DNA of 64,000 bases, taken from positions 186,001 to 250,000 of the forward strand of contig NZ_SNYW01000009.1 in assembly GCF_004363235.1 (NCBI RefSeq). Direction: 5' to 3'. The notes under the pieces are model-generated. The model searched no databases and was not told the origin of the DNA. It saw only the letters and a list, made by a program, of their open reading frames with translations. The DNA is from Dongia mobilis. GTDB taxonomy: Bacteria; Pseudomonadota; Alphaproteobacteria; Dongiales; Dongiaceae. Position numbers and translations under genes: made by a program. Shown here one piece after another: positions 52,265-62,075 of this stretch. Numbering within the stretch: position 1 is the stretch's first letter; every line of letters starts with the position of its first letter.

Positions 52265-52541
52265 GCGCCCCTCCAATGGAAGGATTGTATCTCCTGTCCG
52301 CCACGCGGCCGGGGGGTTACCGCCGCCGCGTATCGGCAGGACCTGCCCATGCATCTGGTCGGGCAAAAAAAAGGTTCAAGCCACCCGAACCGGAACGTGC
52401 GGAGCATCACAGTGGCTTGGATTGGCGAATTCGGTGAATGGCGCGTTGCAAATCGACATTTTCTGACAGAAACTTGACGATGGCTGGGTCAAATGGGCTG
52501 GTTTCCGCGATGGGGCCCGCAATTCCGGGGAGGTCGACGCG

Positions 52542-53372
52542 ATGCCGGTGACGGGCGGTTTTCCGGGGCGACACGAGCGGCTTGCTGCGCTTGCCGGACT
52601 TTTCATTATGTCCCTGGTATTGGCACTGGCGGCGCGGCCGGCCGACAGCCACGCTGCGGAATGCACCCGATTGCTGGTTTCCGGCAACCCGGAATATCCG
52701 CCCTATCTGTGGCGCGACCCGGCAGCACCCGACCGTCTGATCGGCGCCAATGCCGAACTGATGGCGCTGTTGTCCGAGAAGATCGGCATGCCCGTCGAAG
52801 TCCGCTATACCGGCTCTTGGGCCCGGGTACAGGAAGAAATGCGGGCCGGCCGCATCGATCTCATCGCCGGCGCCTTTCTGACCACGCCGCGGCTTGGCTA
52901 TATGGACTACTTCATCCCCCTCATCGCCCGCACCCGCTCGGTCGTCATCACCCCCGAGGGCAGCGACCTGAACTACCGCCAATGGCCGGATCTGGTGGGG
53001 CATGCCGGTGTCACCGTCATCAACAACAGTTTCGGCGAAGCCTTCGACCGCTATGCGAAAGAGAACCTCGACCTTCAGGAGGTCGGCAAGCTGGAGAACG
53101 CGCTGCAGATGGTTGCCGGCGGCCGGGCCGAATTCGTCATCTACGAAGACGCGCCGGCGCGGGCCTTTGCGGCCCGGGCCGGGATTACGGGCCTTGTCGA
53201 GGCCCCGGATGCGATCAGCAACGAGAATCTCTATCTCACATTCTCGCACCGCTCGCCCTGCAACACGGGCGAGATGCGAGGCCGCATCGCGCAGGCAATG
53301 CAGGAACTCACCGGTTCCGAGGTGATGGGAAAATTGATAGAACAGGCGATCGAAAGCTGGCGCAGCCAATAA
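52542..53372 (+). CDS. Periplasmic solute-binding protein (SBP_bac_3 family)
   Basis: A 276-residue protein with a long signal peptide (hydrophobic core ALAGLFIMSLVLALAA, cleavage near HAAE). The bilobed family-3 pattern follows: LLVSGNPEYPPYLWR, GANAELMALLSEKIGMPVEVRY, RAGRIDLIAGAFLTTPR, then FVIYEDAP. Such proteins bind amino acids or act as sensors. No ABC permease or ATPase gene adjoins it, so it may serve a distant transporter or be a stand-alone receptor. Two cysteines in the mature protein (first near the N-terminus, the other in HRSPCNTG) could form a disulfide. Confidence 0.88.
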   Translation: MPVTGGFPGRHERLAALAGLFIMSLVLALAARPADSHAAECTRLLVSGNPEYPPYLWRDPAAPDRLIGANAELMALLSEKIGMPVEVRYTGSWARVQEEMRAGRIDLIAGAFLTTPRLGYMDYFIPLIARTRSVVITPEGSDLNYRQWPDLVGHAGVTVINNSFGEAFDRYAKENLDLQEVGKLENALQMVAGGRAEFVIYEDAPARAFAARAGITGLVEAPDAISNENLYLTFSHRSPCNTGEMRGRIAQAMQELTGSEVMGKLIEQAIESWRSQ

Positions 53373-53455
53373 CCGCCGGTTTTCCGGGCCACGCAATTCG
53401 CCTACGACATTCCCCATTTCACAAACCGCATTGACCGGCCAAGAGGCGAGCCCCC

Positions 53456-54343
53456 ATGACCCGCAATCAAGGAACTGCCTTCGGCCTCGGCGCGCTGGCC
53501 GCGTGGTCCTGCTATGGCGTGCTGCTGGCCGCCAACAGCGCAACACCGCCCTTCCGTTCCATGGCGATCGTCTTCACCTGCGCCACCCTTATCCTGTTGG
53601 CACGGCGCCTGCTGCTGGGGCGGGGGATCGGCGACCTCCTGCGCATCCCGCTGCCGACCCTGGCGCTCGGCGTTCTCGGCCTCTTCGGCAGCAACTGCCT
53701 CTATGTGCTGGCGCTGTCCCTCGGCGGCGCGCCGGTCGCGGTCAATATCGCGGCACTCGCCTGGCCGGTCTTCCTGCTCATCATCGTCAGCCTCGCCGGC
53801 ATCGCCAGGGCCACCTGGCTCGACGGCGCGGCGATGGCGATCGGCTTTTCCGGCGTCATCCTGCTGTCGCTCGATCGCGGCGATTTCTCGCTCGACTGGC
53901 CGGTCCTGGTGGCGCTGGCCGGGGCGCTCTGCTGGGCGCTTTATTCCGGCCTGCGGACGCGCGTCCCGGCGGGCCCGCATGATGCCATGATCTGCTTCGT
54001 GGGCGTCAGCGCCGTGCTCTGCTGGATCATCACCCTGTCGGTCGAAGAGGGCAGTGTGCCGATGTCCGAATTCCTGCGCCTCGTCGCCGTCGGCATCATC
54101 CCCGTGGGTCTTGCCAATCTCGCCTGGGATCTCGGCGCCCGCTATGGCGACCCGGTCCTGCTGGCCGGGTTCAGCTTCCTCGAGCCCATCGCCTCCACCG
54201 CGCTCATCGCCTTGGTGCTGGCCTTGCCGATCGGGGTGAACGAGGCCGGGGCACTCACCCTCGTCCTCGGCGCCGTCAGCTTCAGCCTGCTGAGCGAACG
54301 CCACCGCCGGCGCGACCGGCGCCGGGCAGAGCAGGGCATGTAG
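53456..54343 (+). CDS. EamA/DMT-family transporter
   Basis: A 295-residue protein with ten hydrophobic helices in two EamA repeats, the second beginning near LVALAGALCWALYSGLR. Features of the drug/metabolite superfamily include NIAALAWPVFLLI in the first half and LLAGFSFLEPIASTALIA in the second. The overall pattern is near YddG-type aromatic amino acid exporters. The C-terminus is strongly basic (HRRRDRRRAEQ), fitting a cytoplasmic end. The substrate is not determinable. It stands alone between the solute-binding protein and the methyltransferase on the same strand. Confidence 0.9.
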   Translation: MTRNQGTAFGLGALAAWSCYGVLLAANSATPPFRSMAIVFTCATLILLARRLLLGRGIGDLLRIPLPTLALGVLGLFGSNCLYVLALSLGGAPVAVNIAALAWPVFLLIIVSLAGIARATWLDGAAMAIGFSGVILLSLDRGDFSLDWPVLVALAGALCWALYSGLRTRVPAGPHDAMICFVGVSAVLCWIITLSVEEGSVPMSEFLRLVAVGIIPVGLANLAWDLGARYGDPVLLAGFSFLEPIASTALIALVLALPIGVNEAGALTLVLGAVSFSLLSERHRRRDRRRAEQGM

Positions 54344-54472
54344 CGCGGTTTTGCGGTAGAGGAAGATACTGGCCTTGCCGCTTTTCGGCACCGGCCGAAT
54401 AAGGCTAATCTACCGTGAATTGAGGGATGACTGGCTCCTCAAACGGACAACATTGAGCAAAGTGGGAAGGCA

Positions 54473-55294
54473 ATGGAACTCGGCGAAATCAAGGCGCACT
54501 GGCAGAACTGGGCAAAGGCGGGAACCGGTATCGCGGCAACCACGAAGACCCCGACCGTGAAGGCGCTCGAGATCGATGCGCTGAGCCGTGCCGTGTCGCG
54601 TTTCGGCTTGCCGCCGGCATCGGATCTCCGCGGCCTCGAGGTCGCTTGCGGGAATGGCATCAATTCCGTGAGCCTGCTGAAACGACACCCGAACCTTTCC
54701 ATCGACGGCTTCGACTATGTCGAAGACATGGTTGCAAGTGCGCGAGCGGTAGCAGAGGAAGCCGGCGTCGGCGGCCGCAGCCGGTTTTTTGTCGGCGATA
54801 TGCGCCAGATCGGGGAGATGCCGGAACTTGATGGCGGCTATCATCTCATCTTCACGGACCGGGCGATCATCAACCTCAATGAATGGCCGTTGCAGCGCGA
54901 CGCATTGACCGGCATCGCGCAGCGGCTTCTGCCCGGCGGCCTGCTGCTGGTCATCGAGAACTTCAACGCCGTTTATGACCAGCAGAACGAGGCTCGCAAC
55001 TGGCTCGGCATGCCGCGACGGACCGTCGCCGAGTTCAATCTGTTCCTGGACGACGATATCTTCATGAGCCACATGCGCTCACTCGGGCTGGCGCTGCTCG
55101 GCGTGGAGGATTTCGGCAGCCTGCACGACATCGTGCTCTACCTGCTGGTTCCGGCGATCAATGGCGGCGTGGTCGATTACGCCCACCCCTTGGTCGAGAA
55201 GGCCACCGAACTCAGTCTGGCCGCCTATGCGCATGGCCATGGCGGGTTCGGCCAGCTTGGCCAGAACCGGCTCTACGCTTTCCGGAAGCCATGA
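54473..55294 (+). CDS. Class I SAM-dependent methyltransferase
   Basis: A 273-residue methyltransferase. Motif I LEVACGNGINS is at about 54-64, the acidic end of strand 2 is in IDGFDYVEDMV, FFVGDMRQI is motif II/III, and LLPGGLLLVIENFN is the post-strand-5 segment. The 50-residue N-terminal cap (HWQNWAKAGTGIAATTKTPT) is typical of small-molecule or sugar/lipid methyltransferases. The substrate is unknown. The start is the ATG at 54473; the previous gene ends 129 bases earlier. The stop is followed after 5 bases by a strong hairpin. Confidence 0.88.
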   Translation: MELGEIKAHWQNWAKAGTGIAATTKTPTVKALEIDALSRAVSRFGLPPASDLRGLEVACGNGINSVSLLKRHPNLSIDGFDYVEDMVASARAVAEEAGVGGRSRFFVGDMRQIGEMPELDGGYHLIFTDRAIINLNEWPLQRDALTGIAQRLLPGGLLLVIENFNAVYDQQNEARNWLGMPRRTVAEFNLFLDDDIFMSHMRSLGLALLGVEDFGSLHDIVLYLLVPAINGGVVDYAHPLVEKATELSLAAYAHGHGGFGQLGQNRLYAFRKP

Positions 55295-55299
55295 TCGCC

Positions 55300-55331
55300 G
55301 GTCCATCCGGCCCGGACGGGCCGGATGGACC
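55300..55331. terminator. 14-base perfect hairpin between convergent methyltransferase and tRNA-Ser
   Basis: The arms 55300-55313 and 55318-55331 are perfectly complementary with loop GGAC. It follows the methyltransferase stop by 5 bases and lies 31 bases beyond the tRNA 3' end on the other strand. There is no T-run on either side. Its symmetry suits a bidirectional stop or RNA 3'-end protector. Confidence 0.5.
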
Positions 55332-55362
55332 AGCCGTTGGATGCCACATGAAACCTGTCGCC

Positions 55363-55452
55363 TGGCGGAAGGGGTGGGATTCGAACCCACGGTGAGCTTG
55401 CACCCACGGCGGTTTTCAAGACCGCTGCCTTAAACCACTCGGCCACCCTTCC
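55363..55452 (-). tRNA. tRNA-Ser (anticodon UGA), CCA encoded
   Basis: Read on the minus strand, 90 bases fold as a class II tRNA. The acceptor stem GGAAGGG/CCCTTCC is perfect, the D-arm begins GGCCGAGTGG, and the anticodon arm GCGGTCTTGAAAACCGC shows TGA. A long variable arm has a GGTG...CACC-type pairing, and the T-arm is GTGGGTTCGAATCCCAC. Discriminator G and CCA are genomic. It decodes UCA and other UCN serine codons. It sits between the methyltransferase and rlpA genes. Confidence 0.97.
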
Positions 55453-55626
55453 CGAAGGCGAGGATGCTGCTTAACGGGCCCGGGGGCGCTTTTCAAGTGC
55501 GGCCTTGGCACCGATTTGATCGCCCAGAATCACTTTCCGTTCTTGCGAAAATCACGCTGGAACGATAGGTTGGGGCCTGATTCAAACCTACAATATCTAG
55601 CTGATTCAACGGGTCGGACGGTCCAC

Positions 55627-56577
55627 ATGCAGCGGTTTCGTCGGTTTTTCAGGTTGCCTGCGGCGTTGGCACTGGCGCTGCTGGCGGCTGCCTGCGCCGA
55701 GACCAATCTGGCGGTCGAAACCACCAAGGTCGTAACCCGCAAGGAGCCCCAGGTCACCGGGCCCTACAAGATCGGCAAGCCCTACCAGGTTGACGGGGTC
55801 TGGTACTATCCCCGGGCCGACTACGACTATGACGAGACCGGGATCGCTTCCTGGTACGGGCCGGGCTTCCACGGCAATCAGACGGCCAATGGCGAGATAT
55901 ATGACGAGAACGACCTGACCGCCGCCCACAAGACGCTGCCAATGCCCTCGTTGGTCCGGGTGACCAATCTGGAGAATGGGCGGTCGCTCGTGGTGCGCCT
56001 CAACGACCGCGGTCCCTTCGCCAACAACCGGATCATCGACCTCTCGCGCCGTTCGGCGCAGTTGCTGGGTTTCGAGCAGCAGGGTACCGCCAAGGTGCGC
56101 GTCCAGGTGCTGAAGGACGAAAGCATGATGCTGGCGGCCCAGGCCTCGGCCAAGGGTGGCGACACGATCGGCCCGGCGCCCAGTGCTGCGCCGGCCGGCG
56201 AGGTGGTGGCCGAGGCCCTGCCGGGCTCGACCGGCCAGCAGCCGCAGCCCAGTGCCCAGGCTGCACAGGCAGCCCCCCAGCCGACCACCATCGGCAGTCT
56301 GCCGGTGCCGCAGCCGACCGGCCAGGTCGCCGTCGTGCCGGTCAAGCCCTCCAACATCTACATCCAGGCCGGTGCCTTCCTGCGCCAGAACAATGCGCGC
56401 CAGTTGCAGCAGCAGCTCTCGTCGATCGGCCAGACGCGCATCACCGAGTTCGTGCTCAACCAGCAGCGCTTCTATCGCGTGCAGCTGGGGCCGATCGCCT
56501 CTGTCGAGGAAGCGGATCGCCTGCTGCAGCAGCTGATCGACAATGGCCATCCGGACGCCAAGATTGCGGTAAACTGA
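55627..56577 (+). CDS. rlpA: RlpA-family septal lytic transglycosylase lipoprotein with SPOR domain
   Basis: The ATG at 55627 is chosen because the signal peptide starts here; the frame is open from 55516. The 316-residue lipoprotein has lipobox LAAAC and a double-psi beta-barrel (GIASWYGPGFHGNQTANGE). The likely catalytic set is Glu90, Asp93, His101 and Asp127, whose spacing matches the residues I recall for Pseudomonas aeruginosa RlpA (120, 123, 131, 157). A Gln/Pro/Ala-rich linker then leads to a C-terminal SPOR domain (IYIQAGAFLRQNNARQL). It cleaves denuded glycan at division sites. It is the first gene of a run continuing with a carboxypeptidase. Confidence 0.95.
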   Translation: MQRFRRFFRLPAALALALLAAACAETNLAVETTKVVTRKEPQVTGPYKIGKPYQVDGVWYYPRADYDYDETGIASWYGPGFHGNQTANGEIYDENDLTAAHKTLPMPSLVRVTNLENGRSLVVRLNDRGPFANNRIIDLSRRSAQLLGFEQQGTAKVRVQVLKDESMMLAAQASAKGGDTIGPAPSAAPAGEVVAEALPGSTGQQPQPSAQAAQAAPQPTTIGSLPVPQPTGQVAVVPVKPSNIYIQAGAFLRQNNARQLQQQLSSIGQTRITEFVLNQQRFYRVQLGPIASVEEADRLLQQLIDNGHPDAKIAVN

Positions 56578-56628
56578 TTCTGTGACGTTTTCGCGCGCAT
56601 GCTTTTGCGCCAGGAGTTGAGGTTCCCC

Positions 56629-57795
56629 ATGCATCGTCTTCTTGCCCGATCCGTTCGCTTCCTGCGGCACATCCCGATCGCCCTGTCGCTGTTGGCCGGC
56701 TTCACGGCGATGCCGGCCCTTGCGGTCCCGGTCGAGACCACGGCGCCCTTTGCCTATGTGGTTGAGTTCGATACCGGCGCCGTGCTCTACGACAAGCGCG
56801 GCACCGAACAGTTCGGCCCGGCCTCGATGAGCAAGCTGATGACGGCCTATATGCTGTTCGATGCGCTGAAGCGCGGCGACCTCAAGATGAGCGACACCTT
56901 CCACGTCAGCGAGAAGGCCTGGTCGACGCAGGGCTCGAAGATGTTCGTCGACATCAACACCGCCGTTGCCATCGAGGACCTGATTCGCGGCATCGTCATC
57001 CAGTCCGGCAATGACGCCTGCATCGTCGTCGCCGAGGGCATGGCGGGGAGCGAGGAGGCCTTCGCCGAGCGCATGAACAAGAAGGCCCAGGAAATCGGCT
57101 TGACCGACAGCAATTTTGTCAACGCCTCCGGCTGGCCCGATCCCAACCACCGTATGACCGCCAAGGACCTGGCGACGCTGGCGCGGCGCCTGATCTCCGA
57201 CTTTCCCGAGTACTACCACTTCTATTCCGAACGCGAGTTCACCTATCACGGCATCAAGCAGGGCAACCGCAACCCGCTGCTCTACCGCACCGGCTCGGGC
57301 GTCGATGGCCTCAAGACCGGCCACACCGAAGAGGCCGGGTATGGCCTGACGGCTTCCGCCATACGTGACGGCCGCCGCGTCATCATGGTGCTGCACGGGA
57401 TGACCGGCATGCAGGAGCGCGCCGACCAGACCGGCATCGTGCTCGACTGGGCGTTCCGGGAGTTCGGCAACTACACCATCGCCGCGCCCGGGACGGTGCT
57501 GGGCGAGGCGCCGGTCTGGATGGGTGCCGAAAAGACGGTACCGCTCACGGTCGAATCCGGTTTCCTCGTCACCCTGCCGCGCGCCGAGCGCCAGAACATC
57601 GTCGCCAGGGCGGTGTTCAACGGCCCGATCGCGGCACCCATCGCCGCCGGCCAGCAGATCGGCGAACTGGTCGTCGACATTCCCGGCATGCCGCAGGCAC
57701 GGGCGCCGCTGGTGGCGGGGAAGGCGGTGGGCGAACTCGGCTTCGGCGGCCGCATCGCCGCAGCGCTTTCGCATTTCATCTTCGGCTCGAGCTGA
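56629..57795 (+). CDS. D-alanyl-D-alanine carboxypeptidase (PBP5/6 type)
   Basis: The start is the ATG at 56629, with GAGG 8 bases upstream; the frame is open from 56599. The 388-residue product has a signal peptide (cleavage near ALAVP). Ser66-Met-Ser-Lys69, Ser126-Gly-Asn128 and Lys229-Thr-Gly231 form the complete active site, with the PBP5-like beta-domain and a C-terminal amphipathic helix (GGRIAAALSHFIFG) for membrane contact. It removes terminal D-Ala in the periplasm. Unlike the 23415 enzyme it has no SPOR domain. The tmk gene follows 4 bases after the stop. Confidence 0.95.
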   Translation: MHRLLARSVRFLRHIPIALSLLAGFTAMPALAVPVETTAPFAYVVEFDTGAVLYDKRGTEQFGPASMSKLMTAYMLFDALKRGDLKMSDTFHVSEKAWSTQGSKMFVDINTAVAIEDLIRGIVIQSGNDACIVVAEGMAGSEEAFAERMNKKAQEIGLTDSNFVNASGWPDPNHRMTAKDLATLARRLISDFPEYYHFYSEREFTYHGIKQGNRNPLLYRTGSGVDGLKTGHTEEAGYGLTASAIRDGRRVIMVLHGMTGMQERADQTGIVLDWAFREFGNYTIAAPGTVLGEAPVWMGAEKTVPLTVESGFLVTLPRAERQNIVARAVFNGPIAAPIAAGQQIGELVVDIPGMPQARAPLVAGKAVGELGFGGRIAAALSHFIFGSS

Positions 57796-57799
57796 CGCC

Positions 57800-58432
57800 G
57801 TGACGGCAGCAGCGCCGCTGCGCTTCATCACCTTCGAAGGCGGGGAGGGGGCTGGCAAATCGACCCAGATCCGCCACCTTGCCAATTCCCTGCGGGCGAT
57901 TGGCGCCGAGGTGGTGACCACCCGCGAGCCGGGCGGCACACCCGGGGCCGAGCAGATCAGGGCCCTGCTGGTCGAGGGCGGTGCTGGTCGCTGGCAGGCC
58001 GAGACCGAAGGCTTGCTGCATTTCGCAGCCCGCGCCGAGCATCTCGCCGCCATCATCCGGCCGGCCCTCGCCGCCGGCAAATGGGTGCTCTGCGACCGCT
58101 TTGCCGACAGTACCATCGCCTATCAGGGCTATGGCCAAGGCGTGGCGCTGGACTGGCTCTGGACCCTGCGCCGGCATGTGGTCGGCGATACCGAACCCGG
58201 CCTCACCCTGATGCTCGACTTGCCGGTCGAGGCCGGTCTCGCCCGCGCCGAGACGGAACAGCGCTACGAGCGCATGGGTCTCGCGTTCCATCGCCGGCTC
58301 GCCGACGGCTTCCGCGAGATTGCCGCGGCGGCGCCGGAGCGCTGCTGGCTGATCGATGCCGCGCGCGATATCACCGCCATCGCCACCGATATCCGCGCCG
58401 CCGTCACCGCGCGCTACGGAATAGCACTCTGA
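57800..58432 (+). CDS. tmk: Thymidylate kinase
   Basis: The start is the GTG at 57800, since the frame before it reads through the end of the carboxypeptidase gene. The 210-residue enzyme has the P-loop FEGGEGAGKST, the TREPGGTPGAE substrate motif, LCDRFADSTIAYQGYG (DR motif) and LDLPVEAGLARAE. It phosphorylates dTMP to dTDP with ATP. Its end is 2 bases before holB, the common alphaproteobacterial tmk-holB pair. Confidence 0.97.
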   Translation: MTAAAPLRFITFEGGEGAGKSTQIRHLANSLRAIGAEVVTTREPGGTPGAEQIRALLVEGGAGRWQAETEGLLHFAARAEHLAAIIRPALAAGKWVLCDRFADSTIAYQGYGQGVALDWLWTLRRHVVGDTEPGLTLMLDLPVEAGLARAETEQRYERMGLAFHRRLADGFREIAAAAPERCWLIDAARDITAIATDIRAAVTARYGIAL

Positions 58433-58434
58433 CC

Positions 58435-59583
58435 ATGGCCAAGGCGCCGCCACCGCCGGAGAATCTGGTGCCGCCACCGGAAGCCACGACCCGGCTAGTC
58501 GGTCATGCCGCGGCGGAGGCCACCTTCCTGAAGGCGTTCGAAAGCGGTCGCATGCCCCATGCCTGGCTGCTCAGCGGTCCACGCGGCATCGGCAAGGCGA
58601 CGCTCGCCTTCCGCATGGCGCGCTTCCTGCTGGCGCACGGCATGGCCGCACCAGCCGCAGAACCCGCCGGCATGGGCCTGTTTGGCGATGCGCCCGCATC
58701 CCCGCCCGACCTCACCCCGCGCGATCTCGACATCGACCCCGGCCATCCCATCTTCAACCGTGTGCGGGAATTGTCGCACAGTGACCTGCGCGTGCTGCGC
58801 CGCACGGTCAATGACAAGACCGGCAAGCTGCGCAGCGAGATCATCGTCGACGACGTCCGCAGCGCGATCGACTTCCTGCATCTGATGCCGGCGGAATCGG
58901 CCTGGCGCGTCCTCATCGTCGATGCCGCGGACGACCTCAACCGCAATGCCGCAAACGCGCTTCTGAAGATCCTCGAGGAGCCGCGGCCGCGCTCGGTCCT
59001 CATCCTGGTCAGCCACGCGCCGGGGCGGCTGCTGCCGACCATCCGCTCGCGCTGCCGCCGGCTGTTGCTGGAACCCCTGCCGCCGGCCCTGCTGGAGGCC
59101 GAGTTGCGGCAGCATTGCCCCAACCTCGCCGGGGCGGAACGCGATCTGGCGCTGGCCCTGGCGGAGGGCTCGCTCGGCCGCGCCATCACCTTGGGTCGCG
59201 ACCAGGCGGCCAGGGACCTGTTCCAGTCCATGGCCCAGCTTCTCGGCACCTTTCCGGATTTCGATCCTGCCGCCCTGCATCGCCTGGGCGACCGGCTGGC
59301 GGGCAAGGCGGGCGAGGAGAACTTTGCCACCGCCGTCACCCTGCTGGATTGGTGGCTGGCGCGGTTCGTGCGACGGGCGGCCGCGCGGGATCGGCCCTTT
59401 TCGGAGCTTTTTCCGGGGGAAAGCAGTCTCATCGACCGCCTCGCCGGGTCTGCCAGCCTTGATCGCTGGCTGCAATCATGGGAAAAGATCGGCCGCCTGT
59501 TCGCCCGGGTCGCCAGCGCCAATCTGGATCGCAAGCAGGCCTGGGTAACCGCCTGGCTGGTCCTGGCAAGCACGCGGGACTGA
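58435..59583 (+). CDS. holB: DNA polymerase III delta-prime subunit
   Basis: The start is the ATG at 58435, 2 bases after the tmk stop. The 382-residue AAA+ clamp-loader subunit has Walker A-like GPRGIGKAT (about 48-56), a DAADDLNRNAANALLKILEEP sensor region and the Ser-Arg-Cys (SRC) arginine finger in PTIRSRCRR. The zinc-binding cysteines known from E. coli delta-prime are absent from the segment after Walker A, as often in this class. It helps load the beta clamp. A 138-base gap separates it from metG. Confidence 0.95.
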   Translation: MAKAPPPPENLVPPPEATTRLVGHAAAEATFLKAFESGRMPHAWLLSGPRGIGKATLAFRMARFLLAHGMAAPAAEPAGMGLFGDAPASPPDLTPRDLDIDPGHPIFNRVRELSHSDLRVLRRTVNDKTGKLRSEIIVDDVRSAIDFLHLMPAESAWRVLIVDAADDLNRNAANALLKILEEPRPRSVLILVSHAPGRLLPTIRSRCRRLLLEPLPPALLEAELRQHCPNLAGAERDLALALAEGSLGRAITLGRDQAARDLFQSMAQLLGTFPDFDPAALHRLGDRLAGKAGEENFATAVTLLDWWLARFVRRAAARDRPFSELFPGESSLIDRLAGSASLDRWLQSWEKIGRLFARVASANLDRKQAWVTAWLVLASTRD

Positions 59584-59721
59584 CGCCGCCGGCGGCTTGG
59601 TCACGGCCGAGGCGGAGCCCGGGCTGGTTCTGGCCATCCTTGCGTCTGCCAGCAATAGAGTGAACCCGGAAATCCGCCGGCCGAGCCAGCGGATGACGGG
59701 AAAACAGAGATCGAAAACAAC

Positions 59722-61275
59722 ATGCCGCAAGAGCGCTTCTACATCACTACCGCCATCGCCTATCCCAATGGCGCGCCGCATATCGGCCATGGCTACGAGC
59801 TGATCGCGACCGACGCGATCGCCCGGTTCATGCGCCTCGACGGGCGCGACGTCTTTTTCCTGACCGGTTCGGACGAACATGGGCAGAAGATGCAGCAGAC
59901 CGCCGAGCGCGAGGGCATCAGTGCGCGTGAACTGGCCGACCGCAACACGGCGCGTTTCCGCGAGATGGGCCCGGCGTTGAATTCCTCGAACGACGACTAT
60001 ATCCGTACCTCCGAGGCGCGCCATTACCAAACCGTCTCGGCGCTGTGGCAGCGGATGGAGGCTGCCGGGGACATCTATCTCGACAAATACGCCGGCTGGT
60101 ATTCGGTGCGCGACGAGGCCTATTACGACGAAAGCGAATTGACGCTGCAGCCCGATGGCAAGCGCCTGGCCCCCACCGGCACGCCGGTCGACTGGGTCGA
60201 GGAGGAGAGCTATTTCTTCCGACTGTCGAAATACCAGGACAAGCTGCTGGAACTCTATGATCGGCAGCCCGATTTCGTCGGGCCGGATGCGCGCCGCAAC
60301 GAGATCATCAGCTTCGTCAAGGGCGGGCTCAAGGATCTTTCGATCAGTCGCACTACCTTCGATTGGGGCATCCCGGTGCCGGGCAACCCGAAGCACATCA
60401 TGTATGTCTGGGTGGATGCGCTGACCAACTACGTCACCGCGACCGGCTGGCCCGACGCCAATCACCCGCGCGCGGCGTTCTGGCCGGCGGATGCGCATAT
60501 CATCGGCAAGGATATCGTCCGCTTCCACGCGGTCTACTGGCCGTCCTTCCTGATGTCGGCTGGCCTGCCGCTGCCGAAACGCGTCTTCTGCCACGGCTTC
60601 CTGTTCAACAAGGGCGAGAAGATGTCGAAATCGGTCGGCAACGTGATCGACCCCTTCGCCCTTGCCAAGGCTTATGGCATCGACGCCATGCGCTATTTCT
60701 TCCTGCGCGAGGTGCCGTTCGGCCAGGACGGTTCCTATTCCCCCGAAGCCATCGTGCAGCGCATGAATGCCGACCTCGCCAATGATCTCGGCAATCTGGC
60801 CCAGCGTTCGCTTTCAATGGTTGCGAAGAACCTGGACGGCCGCCTGCCCGAACCGGGCCCGCTCACGGAAGAAGATGCGGCGATGCTGGAACTGGCCGAC
60901 GCCCTTCTCGACAAGGCGCGGACGGCGATGGCCGATTTTGCGCTGCATCAGATCCTGGCGCAGACCTGGGCCGTGATTGCCGAGGCCAACCGCTATTTTG
61001 CCGGCAACGAACCCTGGGCGCTACGCAAGACAAGTCCTGAGCGCTTCGGGACGGTGCTCTGGGTGACGGCCGAGGTATTGCGTCAGGTGGCGATTATCAC
61101 CCAGCCGGTTATGCCGGATTCCTGCGCCAGGCTGCTCGATCTCCTGGGCGTTCCGGCGGATGCGCGCAGCTTTGCCGCGATCGGCGGCAAGGCCCGCATC
61201 AAGGGCGGGGCCATACTGCCGGCACCGAGTGGCATATTCCCGCGCTATGTCGAGCCCGAGGCATCTGCGGAATGA
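59722..61275 (+). CDS. metG: Methionyl-tRNA synthetase
   Basis: A 517-residue class I synthetase. HIGH is at residues 20-23 and KMSKS at 300-304, with the TGSDEHGQK catalytic segment between. It ends soon after the anticodon-binding helical domain and lacks the C-terminal tRNA-binding (EMAP/Trbp111) domain. It charges initiator and elongator tRNA-Met. The stop overlaps the tatD start by 4 bases. Confidence 0.97.
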   Translation: MPQERFYITTAIAYPNGAPHIGHGYELIATDAIARFMRLDGRDVFFLTGSDEHGQKMQQTAEREGISARELADRNTARFREMGPALNSSNDDYIRTSEARHYQTVSALWQRMEAAGDIYLDKYAGWYSVRDEAYYDESELTLQPDGKRLAPTGTPVDWVEEESYFFRLSKYQDKLLELYDRQPDFVGPDARRNEIISFVKGGLKDLSISRTTFDWGIPVPGNPKHIMYVWVDALTNYVTATGWPDANHPRAAFWPADAHIIGKDIVRFHAVYWPSFLMSAGLPLPKRVFCHGFLFNKGEKMSKSVGNVIDPFALAKAYGIDAMRYFFLREVPFGQDGSYSPEAIVQRMNADLANDLGNLAQRSLSMVAKNLDGRLPEPGPLTEEDAAMLELADALLDKARTAMADFALHQILAQTWAVIAEANRYFAGNEPWALRKTSPERFGTVLWVTAEVLRQVAIITQPVMPDSCARLLDLLGVPADARSFAAIGGKARIKGGAILPAPSGIFPRYVEPEASAE

Positions 61276-62075
61276 GTGCCAGCGGAACGCGTGCCGGCGG
61301 TCTCGTCGATTCCCATTGCCATCTCGATTTCGACGATTTCGGCAATGACTTCCAGGCCGTGCTCGAGCGCGCGCAGGTGAATGGCGTCACGCGCATGCTG
61401 ACCATCTGCACGCGCGTCACCAAGTTCGACCAGGTGCTGAAGATCGCGCTTTCGGCAGACAACATCCTCTGCTCGGTCGGCATCCACCCACATGAGGCGG
61501 CGAACGAGCCCGATGTGGATGTAGCAAGACTGGCCGAACTGGCCCGGCATCCCAAGGTGGTCGGCATCGGCGAGGCCGGGCTGGATTATTTCTACGACAA
61601 GAGCCCGCGCGACCGGCAGCAGGCGGTCTTTGCGACCCATATCGAGGCGTCGCGCGTGACCGGCCTGCCGCTCATCGTGCACAGCCGCGACGCTGACGCC
61701 GATACCGTGCGGCTGCTGGAAGAGGGGGCGAAGAAGGGCGGACTCACCGGCGTCATCCACTGCTTCACCTCGACGCAATACCTAGCCGATGCGGCGCTCG
61801 AGATGGGCTTCTACATCTCGCTCTCCGGCATCGTCACCTTCAAGAATGCCGAGGCCCTGCGCCAGGTGGCGAAAACCGTGCCGCTCGACCGGCTGCTGGT
61901 CGAGACGGATTCACCCTATCTGGCGCCGGTACCGATGCGCGGCAAGCGCAACGAACCCGCCTTCGTGCGCCACACCGCGCAATACGTCGCCGATTTCCTC
62001 GGCCTTTCCTTCGACGATCTGGCGCGGCGCACGAGCGAGAATTTCGACCGCCTGTTCCAGAAGGCCGCCGCATGA
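61272..62075 (+). CDS. TatD-family metal-dependent hydrolase/DNase
   Basis: A 267-residue TIM-barrel enzyme with the metal motif DSHCHLD (His15, His17), Glu in [30 protein letters not shown] and [13 protein letters not shown], the full TatD signature set. Family members are 3'-5' exonucleases or related hydrolases. The start overlaps the metG stop by 4 bases and the stop overlaps the MBL gene start by 4 bases, so the three are translated in coupling, as in many alphaproteobacteria. Confidence 0.95.
   Translation: MSASGTRAGGLVDSHCHLDFDDFGNDFQAVLERAQVNGVTRMLTICTRVTKFDQVLKIALSADNILCSVGIHPHEAANEPDVDVARLAELARHPKVVGIGEAGLDYFYDKSPRDRQQAVFATHIEASRVTGLPLIVHSRDADADTVRLLEEGAKKGGLTGVIHCFTSTQYLADAALEMGFYISLSGIVTFKNAEALRQVAKTVPLDRLLVETDSPYLAPVPMRGKRNEPAFVRHTAQYVADFLGLSFDDLARRTSENFDRLFQKAAA

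Noticed and set aside
52362-52385. Possible minus-strand terminator (weak GGTTC/GAACC stem then T-run)
   Set aside because: Only a 5-base stem, and no minus-strand gene lies upstream of it; the run of eight A may be incidental.
55606-58116. 836-codon open frame antisense to rlpA, the carboxypeptidase and tmk
   Set aside because: All three sense genes are well supported by catalytic motifs; the antisense product has no family features.
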